Of a stretch of DNA of 33,159 nt, positions 18,178-27,947 are shown in pieces. Numbering within the stretch: position 1 is the stretch's first letter; each line of letters begins with the position of its first letter. Position numbers and translations under genes: made by a program. This stretch comes from an uncultured Parvularculaceae bacterium (GTDB lineage Bacteria > Pseudomonadota > Alphaproteobacteria > Caulobacterales > Parvularculaceae), in assembly GCA_938015425.1 (NCBI GenBank), contig CALLPQ010000002.1, positions 1 to 33,159 of the forward strand, given 5' to 3'. A model generated the notes under the pieces. It was not told the DNA's origin and did no database searches. It saw only the letters and a list, made by a program, of their open reading frames with translations.

Positions 18178-19825
18178 ATAGTTGGTTAGGCAACCATGTG
18201 GCGAGCTGCGGAAATAGAATGAGTAAACCAATAGCAATAATTTGTATAATGATAAAAGGAATAGCACCGCGATAAATATCACTGGTTTTAATTTCCGGTG
18301 GTGCAACGCCGCGAAGATAGAATAACGCAAAACCAAAAGGTGGGGTTAGAAAAGAGGTTTGCAAATTGATGGCCATCAAAACCCCAAGCCATACAGGGTC
18401 AAGGCCCATGCCCAGTAAAACCGGAGCTACAAGGGGGACGACCACGAGGGTGATCTCGATAAAATCAAGGAAAAACCCAAGCACGAACATAACCAGCATA
18501 ACCATGGCAACAGCCCCGATTAGCCCGCCGGGGGTTGCCTCTAACGCGCTGCGCACCGTGTCATCACCGCCAAGGCCGCGAAACACCAACGAGAATAAAG
18601 CCGCACCAATTAAAATTGTAAAGACCATTGTGGTCACACGCGTGGTTTGATCCGCAATCGGTGCCGCCAATTTGTTTTTGGTCAAGTTAAAAAAGCTTGC
18701 GGCAATACCCCATGGAATAAGTGCACAAAAGATCAAGGCAATGATTAATGCAACTTGATCGATAGACGAAATATCATTGCGGCCAATCCTTAAATCAAAA
18801 AGTTCAGTCATAATAAACAGGCCAAGTGTGGCGAGCGCTGCCAGAATAATACTGATACGGAGAAAATTATTGAAATTAATTTTTGTGGCCCTAGATGATG
18901 TGGAAGTGGATGATGTGGGGCTAAATCTTAATCCGGCGATCAGTAATGCCCCGATAGCCCCCACGCCGGCGGCTTCAGTCGGTGTGGCGGCCCCGCTTAA
19001 AATCGACCCCAAAACCGCAATAATCAAAATCAAGGGAGCGGGTAGGGCTTTTAAAGCGGCCTGCCATATTTCTTTTTTGGTGCCAAGTTCCGATAGGGGA
19101 ATGGCGGGGGATTTATGACCCTGAAAAGTGGCAACAAAAATTTGATAAAGAATATACAACCCCACCAACATAAGGCCCGGAAATAAAGCGCCTGCAAATA
19201 AATCACCGGCAGATACAGCCTCGGGTGAGAAATTTCCTGCGGCTAATTGGGATTTTTGATAAGCATTGGAAATGGCATCCCCCAACAAAATCAAAACGAT
19301 TGAAGGCGGGATAATCTGGCCTAATGTGCCTGCTGCTGCGATCGAGCCAGTAGCGAAAGCGGGATCATACCCGCGCCTTAACATAGTCGGTAGACTGAGC
19401 AATCCCATAGTGACCACAGTCGCGCCCACAATACCTGTAGATGCGGCGAGCAATGCCCCCACGATGGTCACAGAGATGCCAAGCCCGCCGCGCAGCGAGC
19501 CGAATAGTTTTGCCATGGCATCTAATAATTCTTCTGCTATTCGTGATTTTTCCAAAATCACCCCCATAAGAATAAACATGGGAACGGCAATCAGGGTGGT
19601 GTTGGTGACAGCGCCAAATACCCGTTGCGGATAGGGAATTAAAAAGCTGATATCAAACACGTTAAAAGCAATGCCCAATATAGCAAATAAAAGTGCTGTC
19701 CCCGCAAGGCTGAACGCAGCGGGATAGCCCAGCAATAACAAACCGCATAAGAAAACCACCATGATGATATCGAGCCACGGGGCAAGGACACAAGGGCAAA
19801 TGAAAAAATCGTGCAGGAATTCCAT
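18170..19825 (-). CDS. TRAP transporter large permease subunit (DctM-like), 551 aa
   Basis: Multi-TM; TLIAVPMFILMGVILEKSRIAEELLDAM, GTLGQIIPPSIVLILLGD, LGFFLDFIEITLVVVPLVAPVL, NLQTSFLTPPFGFALFYLRG typical of DctM. Confidence 0.93.
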   Translation of the reverse strand: MEFLHDFFICPCVLAPWLDIIMVVFLCGLLLLGYPAAFSLAGTALLFAILGIAFNVFDISFLIPYPQRVFGAVTNTTLIAVPMFILMGVILEKSRIAEELLDAMAKLFGSLRGGLGISVTIVGALLAASTGIVGATVVTMGLLSLPTMLRRGYDPAFATGSIAAAGTLGQIIPPSIVLILLGDAISNAYQKSQLAAGNFSPEAVSAGDLFAGALFPGLMLVGLYILYQIFVATFQGHKSPAIPLSELGTKKEIWQAALKALPAPLILIIAVLGSILSGAATPTEAAGVGAIGALLIAGLRFSPTSSTSTSSRATKINFNNFLRISIILAALATLGLFIMTELFDLRIGRNDISSIDQVALIIALIFCALIPWGIAASFFNLTKNKLAAPIADQTTRVTTMVFTILIGAALFSLVFRGLGGDDTVRSALEATPGGLIGAVAMVMLVMFVLGFFLDFIEITLVVVPLVAPVLLGMGLDPVWLGVLMAINLQTSFLTPPFGFALFYLRGVAPPEIKTSDIYRGAIPFIIIQIIAIGLLILFPQLATWLPNQLYG

Positions 19826-20640
19826 TATGACACCCCGTTTTCAGCAAGACGGGTTGGATAGAGCGTGTCAACAGATTCCATGGCTTTGGTGTAGGCCGCC
19901 ATCAACAAGAATATTGCGTATGCAGGAATGAGGGATTTTAGCAAAAATAAAAGCTGCACCCCTGAAACTTCGGCTGACCCTTCGGTTGATTGCCACGAGG
20001 CAAAAACATAAGGCGAGGCCGTCCAGAGTAGTAGGAGACAGACAGGAAGCATCAAAAAATAAGTCCCGAAGAGATTGATAAGGGCTTTACGGCGAGGGCT
20101 AGCACCACGATAGAAAATATCAACACGCACATGATCGTCCGTAAGCAATGCATATCCGGCAGCCAGCAAAAAAACACTGCCATGCATATAAACAATGCTT
20201 TCTTGTAGCCAAATAAAATTAAGGCCAAAGCTATGCCTTAAAATCACCACCATAAACTGGGCAATGGCCATGATAAATACCAACCACATGGCCGTGCGCC
20301 CCACTTTTTTAGTAATAGCCTCGAAAAGAATGGCAAGTTTTGTGGCTGAACGGGCAATCCCGCCAAAACCCAAAGATAGTAAACCCAGTCCCAATATTCC
20401 TAAGGCCCATATTAGAATTTTTGGCGGAAAGGGGTTTATCTCTAACCATGGGGTGAAATAGATAAACAAACAGCCCGTCAAAACAACCCCTAAAATAAGG
20501 GCAATATAGATGAAAGATTGGGTTAAATTGTGTTGAACCTGAAACCGTTTGTTGAACAAATGCGCAAGGGGCATCAACATTAATGGGAATAACAAGCTGA
20601 CGGCCATCCAGTTTAAAATATCACCTACAAGGCTAAGCAT
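19825..20640 (-). CDS. TRAP transporter small permease subunit (DctQ-like), 271 aa
   Basis: QESIVYMHGSVFLLAAGYALLTDDHVRVDIFYRGASPRRKALINLFGTYFLMLPVCL; located between DctM and DctP genes. Confidence 0.9.
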   Translation of the reverse strand: MLSLVGDILNWMAVSLLFPLMLMPLAHLFNKRFQVQHNLTQSFIYIALILGVVLTGCLFIYFTPWLEINPFPPKILIWALGILGLGLLSLGFGGIARSATKLAILFEAITKKVGRTAMWLVFIMAIAQFMVVILRHSFGLNFIWLQESIVYMHGSVFLLAAGYALLTDDHVRVDIFYRGASPRRKALINLFGTYFLMLPVCLLLLWTASPYVFASWQSTEGSAEVSGVQLLFLLKSLIPAYAIFLLMAAYTKAMESVDTLYPTRLAENGVS

Positions 20641-20649
20641 ATTTAATCC

Positions 20650-21783
20650 TTATAGTGAGAATACACGGCGGCGCACCGCCATATAAGCTTCATCAGATAT
20701 GCCAGACCAGATTTGTGATCTGGCTAGGGACGCGCTATAGCTTTCAAAAATGCGGCGGGTGATGTCATCGCTTTCTGCGGCCTCTCGCAAAACGTCTTTG
20801 GAAGCCGAGGCCAAGGCTTCCATCACCTCATCAGGGAACTGACGCAGCTCGACATTGTGTTTATTGATTAATTCATCAAGGCCGATGGAGTTAAAATGAC
20901 CATATTCGGCTAAAGATAAATGGTTTGCCTGGTGGCAAGCGGCGCGAACTATCCCTTGTTCTTGTGCGCTCAAATCATTCCAGAAATCAAGATTGAGGCC
21001 AACGCCCAATTGCGCACCGGGTTCATGAAAACCGGGCCAGTAATAATATTTGGCTTCGCGATAAAACCCGAATGCAAGATCGTTCCATGGGCCTACCCAC
21101 TCGGTGCCATCAATAGCACCCGATTGCAGGGCTTGATAAATCTCGCCGCCAGAAAGCGTCACCGAAGAAGCGCCGACTCTGTTTAAAACCTCTCCGCCAA
21201 GGCCGGGCATGCGAATTTTTAACCCGCGCATATCTTCCAGCGAATTAATCTCCTTTTTATACCACCCTCCTAACTGATGGCCTGTGTTACCGGCGATGAA
21301 AGGTTTGATATTAAATTTTGCTGATAATTCATCCCATAATTGCTGGCCGCCGCCAAACTCCGTCCACGCCATAATTTCCGAAGCTGTCATCCCGAAGGGC
21401 ACCGAGGTAAAAAAGGGAAACCCCGCTGATTTTCCAACCCAGTAATATTCTGCGCCATGATACATTTCTGCGGCCCCGTTGGAGACCGCATCAAAACATT
21501 CTAAAGCAGGAACCAATTCGCCTGCTGCATAAACGGTGACGTTTAAAGCGCCGCCACTCATAAGCGTAATAAATTCGGCTGTGCGTTCCGCCATAGTGCC
21601 AAGGCCGGGAAAATCTTTTGGCCATGTGGTCACCATTTTTATCTCACGCGGGGTTATATCTCCGCACTTTGCTGAATTGATTTGGGACCCGACTTTAGAA
21701 TAGTCACCGCAATCACAAGCGGCGGTTAAACCAGCAGCGCCTAATGCTGCGCCGCCTGTTAGCAATTGTCTTCTTTTAATCAT
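20650..21783 (-). CDS. TRAP transporter substrate-binding protein (DctP/TakP-like), 377 aa
   Basis: Twin-Arg N-terminus MIKRRQLLTGGAALGAAGLTAAC; GAAEMYHGAEYYWVGK, LGGEVLNRVGASSVTLSGGEIYQALQSGAIDGTEWVGPWND and YYYWPGFHEPGAQLGVGLN, characteristic of the 2-oxo-acid/mannitol-chloroaromatic type DctP subfamily. Confidence 0.92.
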   Translation of the reverse strand: MIKRRQLLTGGAALGAAGLTAACDCGDYSKVGSQINSAKCGDITPREIKMVTTWPKDFPGLGTMAERTAEFITLMSGGALNVTVYAAGELVPALECFDAVSNGAAEMYHGAEYYWVGKSAGFPFFTSVPFGMTASEIMAWTEFGGGQQLWDELSAKFNIKPFIAGNTGHQLGGWYKKEINSLEDMRGLKIRMPGLGGEVLNRVGASSVTLSGGEIYQALQSGAIDGTEWVGPWNDLAFGFYREAKYYYWPGFHEPGAQLGVGLNLDFWNDLSAQEQGIVRAACHQANHLSLAEYGHFNSIGLDELINKHNVELRQFPDEVMEALASASKDVLREAAESDDITRRIFESYSASLARSQIWSGISDEAYMAVRRRVFSL

Positions 21784-21796
21784 GGTGTGTCCTGCG

Positions 21797-21826
21797 CCCT
21801 AATTTTGTTTTCCCTAATTTTGTTTT
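21797..21826. repeat. Perfect 15-bp tandem duplication in the dctP leader
   Basis: CCCTAATTTTGTTTT twice, head-to-tail, starting 14 bp from the predicted dctP start codon. Confidence 0.8.
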
Positions 21827-21913
21827 CTTAGACGCTACCACAATTATAAGGTATACGGCTAGCATATTGATTGGTTAGTTTCCATGAATGAAAATTAGTG
21901 ATATTGTTTCAAA

Positions 21914-23158
21914 ATGATTATTAAAATAAATAATTATTTGGCGATCTTCTTGATCGGATTGGCCTTAATATCATGTACACAAGAGCATGGTGAGGCATCC
22001 TCAAATACCTCATCAAAAAAGGTGGATTTAACGCGCGATATTCAAAAGGCTTGTGATCGGATTCCTATAGATTATATTTATTTTTATGAGCGCTCAAAAT
22101 ATTGGAACCAATCTTGCCAGCGTGCGAAAGATGAAGCTGCCCAACTTGAGGGATCCCAAGGGGTCTTAGCCGTTTTAGAGCGTTTGGTCGATGACCTGTA
22201 TGATCCTCATTTACATCTGAACACAAATAATGACCATTCACCGAGGCTCGTTCCTTCAAATTCTGATCTATGGTTTGAACTGAGAGGAGATAACTATGTT
22301 GTGACAGCGGTCCGTCCAGATAGTGGGGCCGCAAAAGCGGGGATACGCCTAGAAGACCAGCTTATCCGGTTTAATGGTCTTATACCAAAGGACCTGGCGT
22401 TAACAAGGATATTTTCCGGGCGAATGGATATAACAAAAGAGCGGCGTTTATGGGCTATTAATGCAGCGATAGCGGGACGTAGGGATGAGCCAAGAATAAT
22501 TGAATTACGCCGTGGTGAGATTGAATTGAAATTTGATTTACAAAGCCCTGATGTTAATTATCCAAATTCATTAGTAGACCATAAAATTTTTCCAGACCGT
22601 ATAGGCTATATCCGCTTTAATGATAGTTTAGATAGCCTAGGAACTGTTGAGGCTTTTAATCTTGCCCTTGATGATATTCGTGACACGAAGAGCTTAATCA
22701 TTGATTTACGGACAACGCCAAGCGGCGGAAATACGGATGTGGCAGAACCTATTTTAGCGCAATTTATTAATAGAAGGATATCATATCAACGTACAGTTCT
22801 ACGAGATGGAAGTGTTGTCGATCGTATCATATCGCCTTCAGAGTTAGGGTTTTATGATAAGACTGTGATTGTGCTGGTAGGTCGTTGGACCGGCAGTATG
22901 GGAGAGGGGATGGCAGTTGGTTTTGATGCTATGAATATGCTTGTTATGGGAAGTCCGATGGCGGGCCTTGCCGGTGGTACGGAACCGATTATATTGGAAG
23001 AAACGGGAGTTTCGATTTGGGTACCCATATATGATTTGCACCACATAAATGGAACCCCACGCCATGAATGGCAACCTACGGAAGTTTTAACAGCTGATAA
23101 TGGCAATGAAGCGGATATCTTGCTGGAGCATGCGCTTAATAGATTAAGACAAAAGTAG
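21914..23158 (+). CDS. S41 family (C-terminal processing type) peptidase, predicted lipoprotein, 414 aa
   Basis: Lipobox LALISC; PDZ-like VVTAVRPDSGAAKAGIRLEDQLIRFNG; S41 core GYIRFNDSLDSLGT..., LIIDLRTTPSGGN, GRWTGSMGEGMAVGFDAM. Confidence 0.85.
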   Translation: MIIKINNYLAIFLIGLALISCTQEHGEASSNTSSKKVDLTRDIQKACDRIPIDYIYFYERSKYWNQSCQRAKDEAAQLEGSQGVLAVLERLVDDLYDPHLHLNTNNDHSPRLVPSNSDLWFELRGDNYVVTAVRPDSGAAKAGIRLEDQLIRFNGLIPKDLALTRIFSGRMDITKERRLWAINAAIAGRRDEPRIIELRRGEIELKFDLQSPDVNYPNSLVDHKIFPDRIGYIRFNDSLDSLGTVEAFNLALDDIRDTKSLIIDLRTTPSGGNTDVAEPILAQFINRRISYQRTVLRDGSVVDRIISPSELGFYDKTVIVLVGRWTGSMGEGMAVGFDAMNMLVMGSPMAGLAGGTEPIILEETGVSIWVPIYDLHHINGTPRHEWQPTEVLTADNGNEADILLEHALNRLRQK

Positions 23159-23231
23159 TGTTTTTAATAAGGCTGATCAAAAGTTTCTTAGAATGTGATT
23201 ATTAAGAAATTTTAGTTTATGAGTTTTTTCC

Positions 23232-23555
23232 ATGAAAAACGTCTTATTTTTATGTTCGGCCAATAAGTGGCGAAGCCCAACGGCGGAGCAAATTTTTACC
23301 GGCTGGCCCGGAGCCGAAGTCGATTCCGCCGGATTAAATGCAGGGGCGGTGGTGGAGCTTTCAACAGAACAATTGGAGTGGGCCAGCATAATTTTTGTTA
23401 TGGAAAAAACCCATAGGGCAAAACTGTCCAGAAAATTTAAAAGGCATTTAAAGGGGAAACGCATTATCTGCCTTGATATCCCCGATCATTATGAATTTAT
23501 GGATGAAACTTTGATCGCGATATTAAAGGCCAAGGTGACGCCGCATTTGCGGTAA
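23232..23555 (+). CDS. Predicted small protein tyrosine phosphatase (COG4551-like), 107 aa
   Basis: CX5R(S) P-loop FLCSANKWRSPTAEQIF plus ICLDIPDHYEFMD Asp-loop. Confidence 0.85.
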   Translation: MKNVLFLCSANKWRSPTAEQIFTGWPGAEVDSAGLNAGAVVELSTEQLEWASIIFVMEKTHRAKLSRKFKRHLKGKRIICLDIPDHYEFMDETLIAILKAKVTPHLR

Positions 23556-23590
23556 CGGCATCACCCTTAAAGTTAGCTGACTATTGAATA

Positions 23591-24058
23591 TTATTTCACC
23601 ATTAAATAAGCGCCGCCGATCAAAAGGGCCGTGGCCAATAGCCGGTTTAGGTCAAACAACCGGACTTGCACTCCGAAGCCACCAAAATGATCGATTAAAA
23701 CTCCGGCCAACATTTGCCCCACCACGATTAAGGTAATGGCGGATGCTGCCCCCAATTTTGGGAAAGTTTGATTAAGGGTTAGATATAAGACAAGCCCTAA
23801 TACGCCCGCGCCTAACATATACCATGATAATTGACGCCATTGGACAATTTGCTCACCGCCCCTTGCAAGGAGTAAAACCAGTGAGGCAATCGCGCCGCCT
23901 AAATGGATGATAAAACTTCCCGCAGCGCCCCCCACGCGTTGGCTCATCTGGGTGGCGATGGCACCTTGCATACCCACAGCGGCGCCGCCTAAAATACCTA
24001 GAAAAATGGTAATCGCTATCTCAATCATAATACTATCCTGTTGGTGTGAATTTGGCAT
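23591..24058 (-). CDS. DMT superfamily transporter, YdcZ/DUF606-like, 155 aa
   Basis: Four or five TM segments; GILGGAAVGMQGAIATQMSQRVGGAAGSFIIHLGGAIASL, LGAASAITLIVVGQMLAGVLIDHFGGFG. Confidence 0.82.
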   Translation of the reverse strand: MPNSHQQDSIMIEIAITIFLGILGGAAVGMQGAIATQMSQRVGGAAGSFIIHLGGAIASLVLLLARGGEQIVQWRQLSWYMLGAGVLGLVLYLTLNQTFPKLGAASAITLIVVGQMLAGVLIDHFGGFGVQVRLFDLNRLLATALLIGGAYLMVK

Positions 24059-24187
24059 GGGTATAGGGGAGAAAGAAACGAGATTCCATAAAAGAATGGC
24101 TCCCGATTTAACATCAGCAGTATATGTAATGCAGACCCAATAATTTCGGGAGGGGTCAATTAAACATTTTATGTTCGGAAAAATTTA

Positions 24188-24249
24188 GCCCAACGGTAAA
24201 ACTTTATCTAGAAGCGTTGGGTCAAAGCTATTGGGTTATATCCAATAGC
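24188..24249. other. Two adjacent hairpins in the gap downstream of the aminoacyl-transferase gene
   Basis: CCCAACG(24189-24195)...CGTTGGG(24215-24221) and GCTATTGG(24227-24234)-GTTATAT-CCAATAGC(24242-24249). Confidence 0.5.
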
Positions 24250-24285
24250 CAGAGCCATAGGGGTCTAATAGAATTTATTGATGAT

Positions 24286-25059
24286 CTATTTATCTGCTTC
24301 TATCTTATCATTCTTCATGGCAACCCACCCTTTAGCGGTTAGTTTTTCCATGGGATGGAAATTGCCTTTATATTCCATTTTTTGAGACCCTTTAACCCAG
24401 TAGCCCAAATAGACATGGTTTAAACCAAGCTCATGGGCGAGCGCGATATGGTCTAAAATCATATATTGGCCAAGGCTGCGTTTTGCGTCATCCGGATCGA
24501 AGAAACTGTAAACCATGGAAATGCCGTCGGCGAGACGGTCGGTTAGGGCTGTGGCCACAAGGCGTTCATGGCCACTTTGTTCCCGCAACCAATATTCCAC
24601 AATCATGGTGTCAACGCGGGTCTCTTCAACCATGGTTGAATAGTCCAGGACTGTCATCTCGGCCATGCCGCCACTGTGATGACGCGCATCAAGATAAGCC
24701 CGTAAAATAGAAAACTGCTCCGATGTGGCAAGGGCGGGCCGGATACGACGTATAAGGTCTTGGTTACGGTTGATGATACGCCGCCGTGATTTGGTAAGAT
24801 AAAAATCGTTAACCTTAACCCGAACCGCCACACAAGCATTACAGTTTTCACAAGCAGGCACATAAATAATATTTTGTGACCGTCTAAAGCCGCGCTGAGT
24901 CAAAGACGAGTTTGTTTGTGAGGCTTGTTCATCGGTTAAAAAAGAAAATATTTTACGTTCTGATCGCCCATGAAGATAGGGGCAAGGGGCAGGCGAAGTG
25001 ACATAATAATCACTTGTGCTCTCCAGTCCGTAGCGTTCTTTGATATCTTCTTTACGCAT
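24286..25059 (-). CDS. bpt: N-end-rule aminoacyl-transferase (aspartate/glutamate leucyltransferase or arginyltransferase family), 257 aa
   Basis: PCPYLHGRSERKIFSFL, GFRRSQNIIYVPACENCNACVAVRV, MVYSFFDPDDAKRSLGQYMILDHIALAHELGLNHVYLGYWVKGSQKMEYKGNFHPME. Confidence 0.92.
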   Translation of the reverse strand: MRKEDIKERYGLESTSDYYVTSPAPCPYLHGRSERKIFSFLTDEQASQTNSSLTQRGFRRSQNIIYVPACENCNACVAVRVKVNDFYLTKSRRRIINRNQDLIRRIRPALATSEQFSILRAYLDARHHSGGMAEMTVLDYSTMVEETRVDTMIVEYWLREQSGHERLVATALTDRLADGISMVYSFFDPDDAKRSLGQYMILDHIALAHELGLNHVYLGYWVKGSQKMEYKGNFHPMEKLTAKGWVAMKNDKIEADK

Positions 25060-25301
25060 AAATATTCCTTACCAGAAAAACCTTAGCGTTGTGTGCGCAA
25101 AGACGCAATAAATTGAAACAATTATCTGCATTAGATAGTTTTTTCATAATCTTGTTGAAGTTCCTTTTGGCCTTTGTTCTTTAAGCAATATGCAAAAACT
25201 GTGCTGTATTAGGGGAGGAGAATAAGCTCATAGAATTGTGAAAAATATTAATAGATATGGTTACTGATGGTATTTGTTGGGTGTGACTTTCTATAGGGTA
25301 T

Positions 25302-27161
25302 TTAAAGAATGCCGATAGAGCGAAAATAAAGTGGTGCGATAATGGAGTAGACAATCCAGATCACAATAATCAAGGGGCCACCCACGCGGATAAAGTCTGA
25401 AAATTTATAATGGCCGGGGGTCATTACCAATAGATTGGTTTGATAGGCAACGGGTGTTGCGAAAGAGCAATTTGCCCCGAAGATAACCGTTAATGCCAAA
25501 ACATGTGGATCAATCCCTACCGAGTTGGCGGCGCTAATAGCGATGGGCATGAATAACACAGCCGTGGCGTTGTTTGATAAAACATTGGTAATTGCGGCGC
25601 AGACAATAAAGAATGCAGATATTAAAACCACAGGCCCAAAACCGCCCGCTGAACTTGCGAGCGCTTCGCCAATTAACCGTGCGCCGCCAGTGCGCTCAAG
25701 GGCGACCCCCATGGCAAGAGCGGCGCCGATTAATAGATAAATCCGTTGATCTATTGCGCGCGCGGCTTGGCGTACGTTCAAACAGCCAAACGCCACCATC
25801 GCCGTTGCCCCCGCAATCGCCGATATGGCAATGGATAAAAGCCCCGTTGCGGTGGCAATAACGACCGCGGTGAAAATAAGGCTGGCAATGCGTGCGTTAC
25901 GTTTATCGGGTAGTTCTTTCATGCTGGTTTCTAGCAGCAAAACATCACGGTCGGACCGTAGGGCATGGACGTCACGCACCGCCCCGACAATCAATAAAAC
26001 ATCTCCGGCCTCAAGACGGATAGTATTCATCCTTGCTCTGATCATCCGGCTTCTGCGTTCTATGCCAAGGATTACGCAATTGGTTTGATAATGGAAACCG
26101 ATTTGTGCGATTGATCTTCCGGTCATGCGCGAGCCGGGGGCAACAATGGCCTCGACCATAGTAAGTTGGGGGGGTATCTGATTGTTAGCGTCTTCATGTT
26201 CTATGGATGTATCGGCCATTATCCCTTCTAATATTTCCGGATTTGCTTTGAGCAAACTTGTCAGAGCAGATCGGGTGGCCGCGATGATAATGACATCATG
26301 GAGATGGAATTCGAAATCATCATAGGGTGGTAAGATTGCTTTATCGCGGCGCTGAACCATGCGCACTGTTATATCCGGTAAATCAGGAAACAATCCGGCT
26401 TTGGCACCGTGCCCGATGAGGGGGTGACCCGGGGCCAACTCAATTTGTGCGATGAAATGTTTTCCATCCGATTGATTTTCAACACCCTCTTGGCTGGCTC
26501 TATCAGGCAAGAAAAACTTACCCACAACGATCAGATAGATAATGCCCGTTGCTGCCAGAATTAGTCCAATAGGGGTGAGTTCAAAAAACCCGATTTCTCC
26601 GCCCGTTGTGGCGCGATAGGATTCAGCGGCCAATAGGTTTGTCGAAGAGCCAATAATCGTGGTCATACCACCGAAAATAGAGAGGAAGGAAAGAGGCATC
26701 ATTAATTTAGAGGTCGATATTTTCCGCTCTGATGCTATAGCGGCGACGATCGGGATAAACATAACCACCACAGGTGTGTTATTTAAAAAGGCGCTGACCA
26801 CCATCACGATTAAAAAAATCACAGCCGTGATGATGATCGGGCTACGATCATGCCATCGCAGTAGATATTCAGTGGGGTGTTCCAGCGCACCCGATTGGAA
26901 CATGCCTTGGCCAATGATCAAAAGCCCTAAAATCGCGAACAAGGCCGGACTGGCAAAACCGGCGAGCAGGGTTTGAATGCTTAACGAACCCGTCTCTAAA
27001 TCAAGCGGGGCAAAATGGAAGATTAGCAATAATGCAATCAAGGCACTGGCCGAGACAATTTCTAAAGAAAATTTATCGAGCGAATAAAAAACAATGGTGA
27101 TCCCAATCACCAGAAAAGTAGCCCACATTTGCCATGGCGCAGATGACAATAATTGTTCCAT
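25302..27161 (-). CDS. SLC13 family permease with two central RCK_C (TrkA-C) domains, 619 aa
   Basis: AFLNNTPVVVMFIPI and NVLSNNATAVLFMPIAI repeat motifs; central ELAPGHPLIGHGAKAGLFPD... and VAPGSRMTGRSIAQIGFHYQTNCVILGIERR... RCK_C-like segments. Confidence 0.92.
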   Translation of the reverse strand: MEQLLSSAPWQMWATFLVIGITIVFYSLDKFSLEIVSASALIALLLIFHFAPLDLETGSLSIQTLLAGFASPALFAILGLLIIGQGMFQSGALEHPTEYLLRWHDRSPIIITAVIFLIVMVVSAFLNNTPVVVMFIPIVAAIASERKISTSKLMMPLSFLSIFGGMTTIIGSSTNLLAAESYRATTGGEIGFFELTPIGLILAATGIIYLIVVGKFFLPDRASQEGVENQSDGKHFIAQIELAPGHPLIGHGAKAGLFPDLPDITVRMVQRRDKAILPPYDDFEFHLHDVIIIAATRSALTSLLKANPEILEGIMADTSIEHEDANNQIPPQLTMVEAIVAPGSRMTGRSIAQIGFHYQTNCVILGIERRSRMIRARMNTIRLEAGDVLLIVGAVRDVHALRSDRDVLLLETSMKELPDKRNARIASLIFTAVVIATATGLLSIAISAIAGATAMVAFGCLNVRQAARAIDQRIYLLIGAALAMGVALERTGGARLIGEALASSAGGFGPVVLISAFFIVCAAITNVLSNNATAVLFMPIAISAANSVGIDPHVLALTVIFGANCSFATPVAYQTNLLVMTPGHYKFSDFIRVGGPLIIVIWIVYSIIAPLYFRSIGIL

Positions 27162-27396
27162 AAAACAGTTCTCTTTTTGCCAATCATGAATGATCTTGGC
27201 TTCGTGACTTTACTTTTCACTGATTGGTGGGTAACCGACAAGGGGTATATGTATGTTAAGGGCCAGATATGCGTATTTATGCATAATATAGTCGATATTT
27301 ACGCTATTTTGGCGCATTTTCGCATCTTGTAAGGTGAACCCGGTTTGCGGGTCAATAAAGGGCCAAAAAACCGGTCAGAAGAAGTGGTTCAGTTAA

Positions 27397-27897
27397 ATGG
27401 CTGATGATAAGAGCAAAATCGATATTCATAGACCGCTTAAGGACGCCTTTGGGCGTTTTTCCACCGGTATTGCAATTGCCTCTTGTTGGAATGGTGAAGG
27501 GGACCCCGTTGCAATTACGATAAATTCTTTTGCCTCCGTTTCCTTGGCGCCGCCATTACTATTGTGGTGTCTGGAGAAAAAAGCGTCTACTTTCGAAAAA
27601 TTTATGACGGCCCCTCGTTATGGCATCTCTATTTTGACGGCTGAGCAGGAAGATATATCAAACCGGTTTGCTGGTTTCGAACCTACACCGCTGCAAGCTG
27701 AAGAAATGCTCAATACCAAGGATGGTCCCCCTTTACTGAAAACGTGTCTCGCCGCTTTCGATTGCACTATTGTAGACCGTCATGAAGCGGGAGACCATTT
27801 TATCTTGATAGGTAAAGTCAATGATTTCAGAAGTCATGGCGGCGCGCCCTTAACCTATTTTGCCAGTCAATATGGTGTGGGAAATGTGGTTGAATAA
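27397..27897 (+). CDS. Flavin reductase family protein (FMN-binding split barrel), 166 aa
   Basis: LKDAFGRFSTGIAIAS...PVAITINSFASVSLAPPLLLWCLEKKAST...YGISILTAEQEDISNRFAG, DHFILIGKV. Confidence 0.92.
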   Translation: MADDKSKIDIHRPLKDAFGRFSTGIAIASCWNGEGDPVAITINSFASVSLAPPLLLWCLEKKASTFEKFMTAPRYGISILTAEQEDISNRFAGFEPTPLQAEEMLNTKDGPPLLKTCLAAFDCTIVDRHEAGDHFILIGKVNDFRSHGGAPLTYFASQYGVGNVVE

Positions 27898-27947
27898 CTA
27901 ATTCCAAAGCATAAAGATCAATTAAAAATTGTGGGAATAGAGACGTA

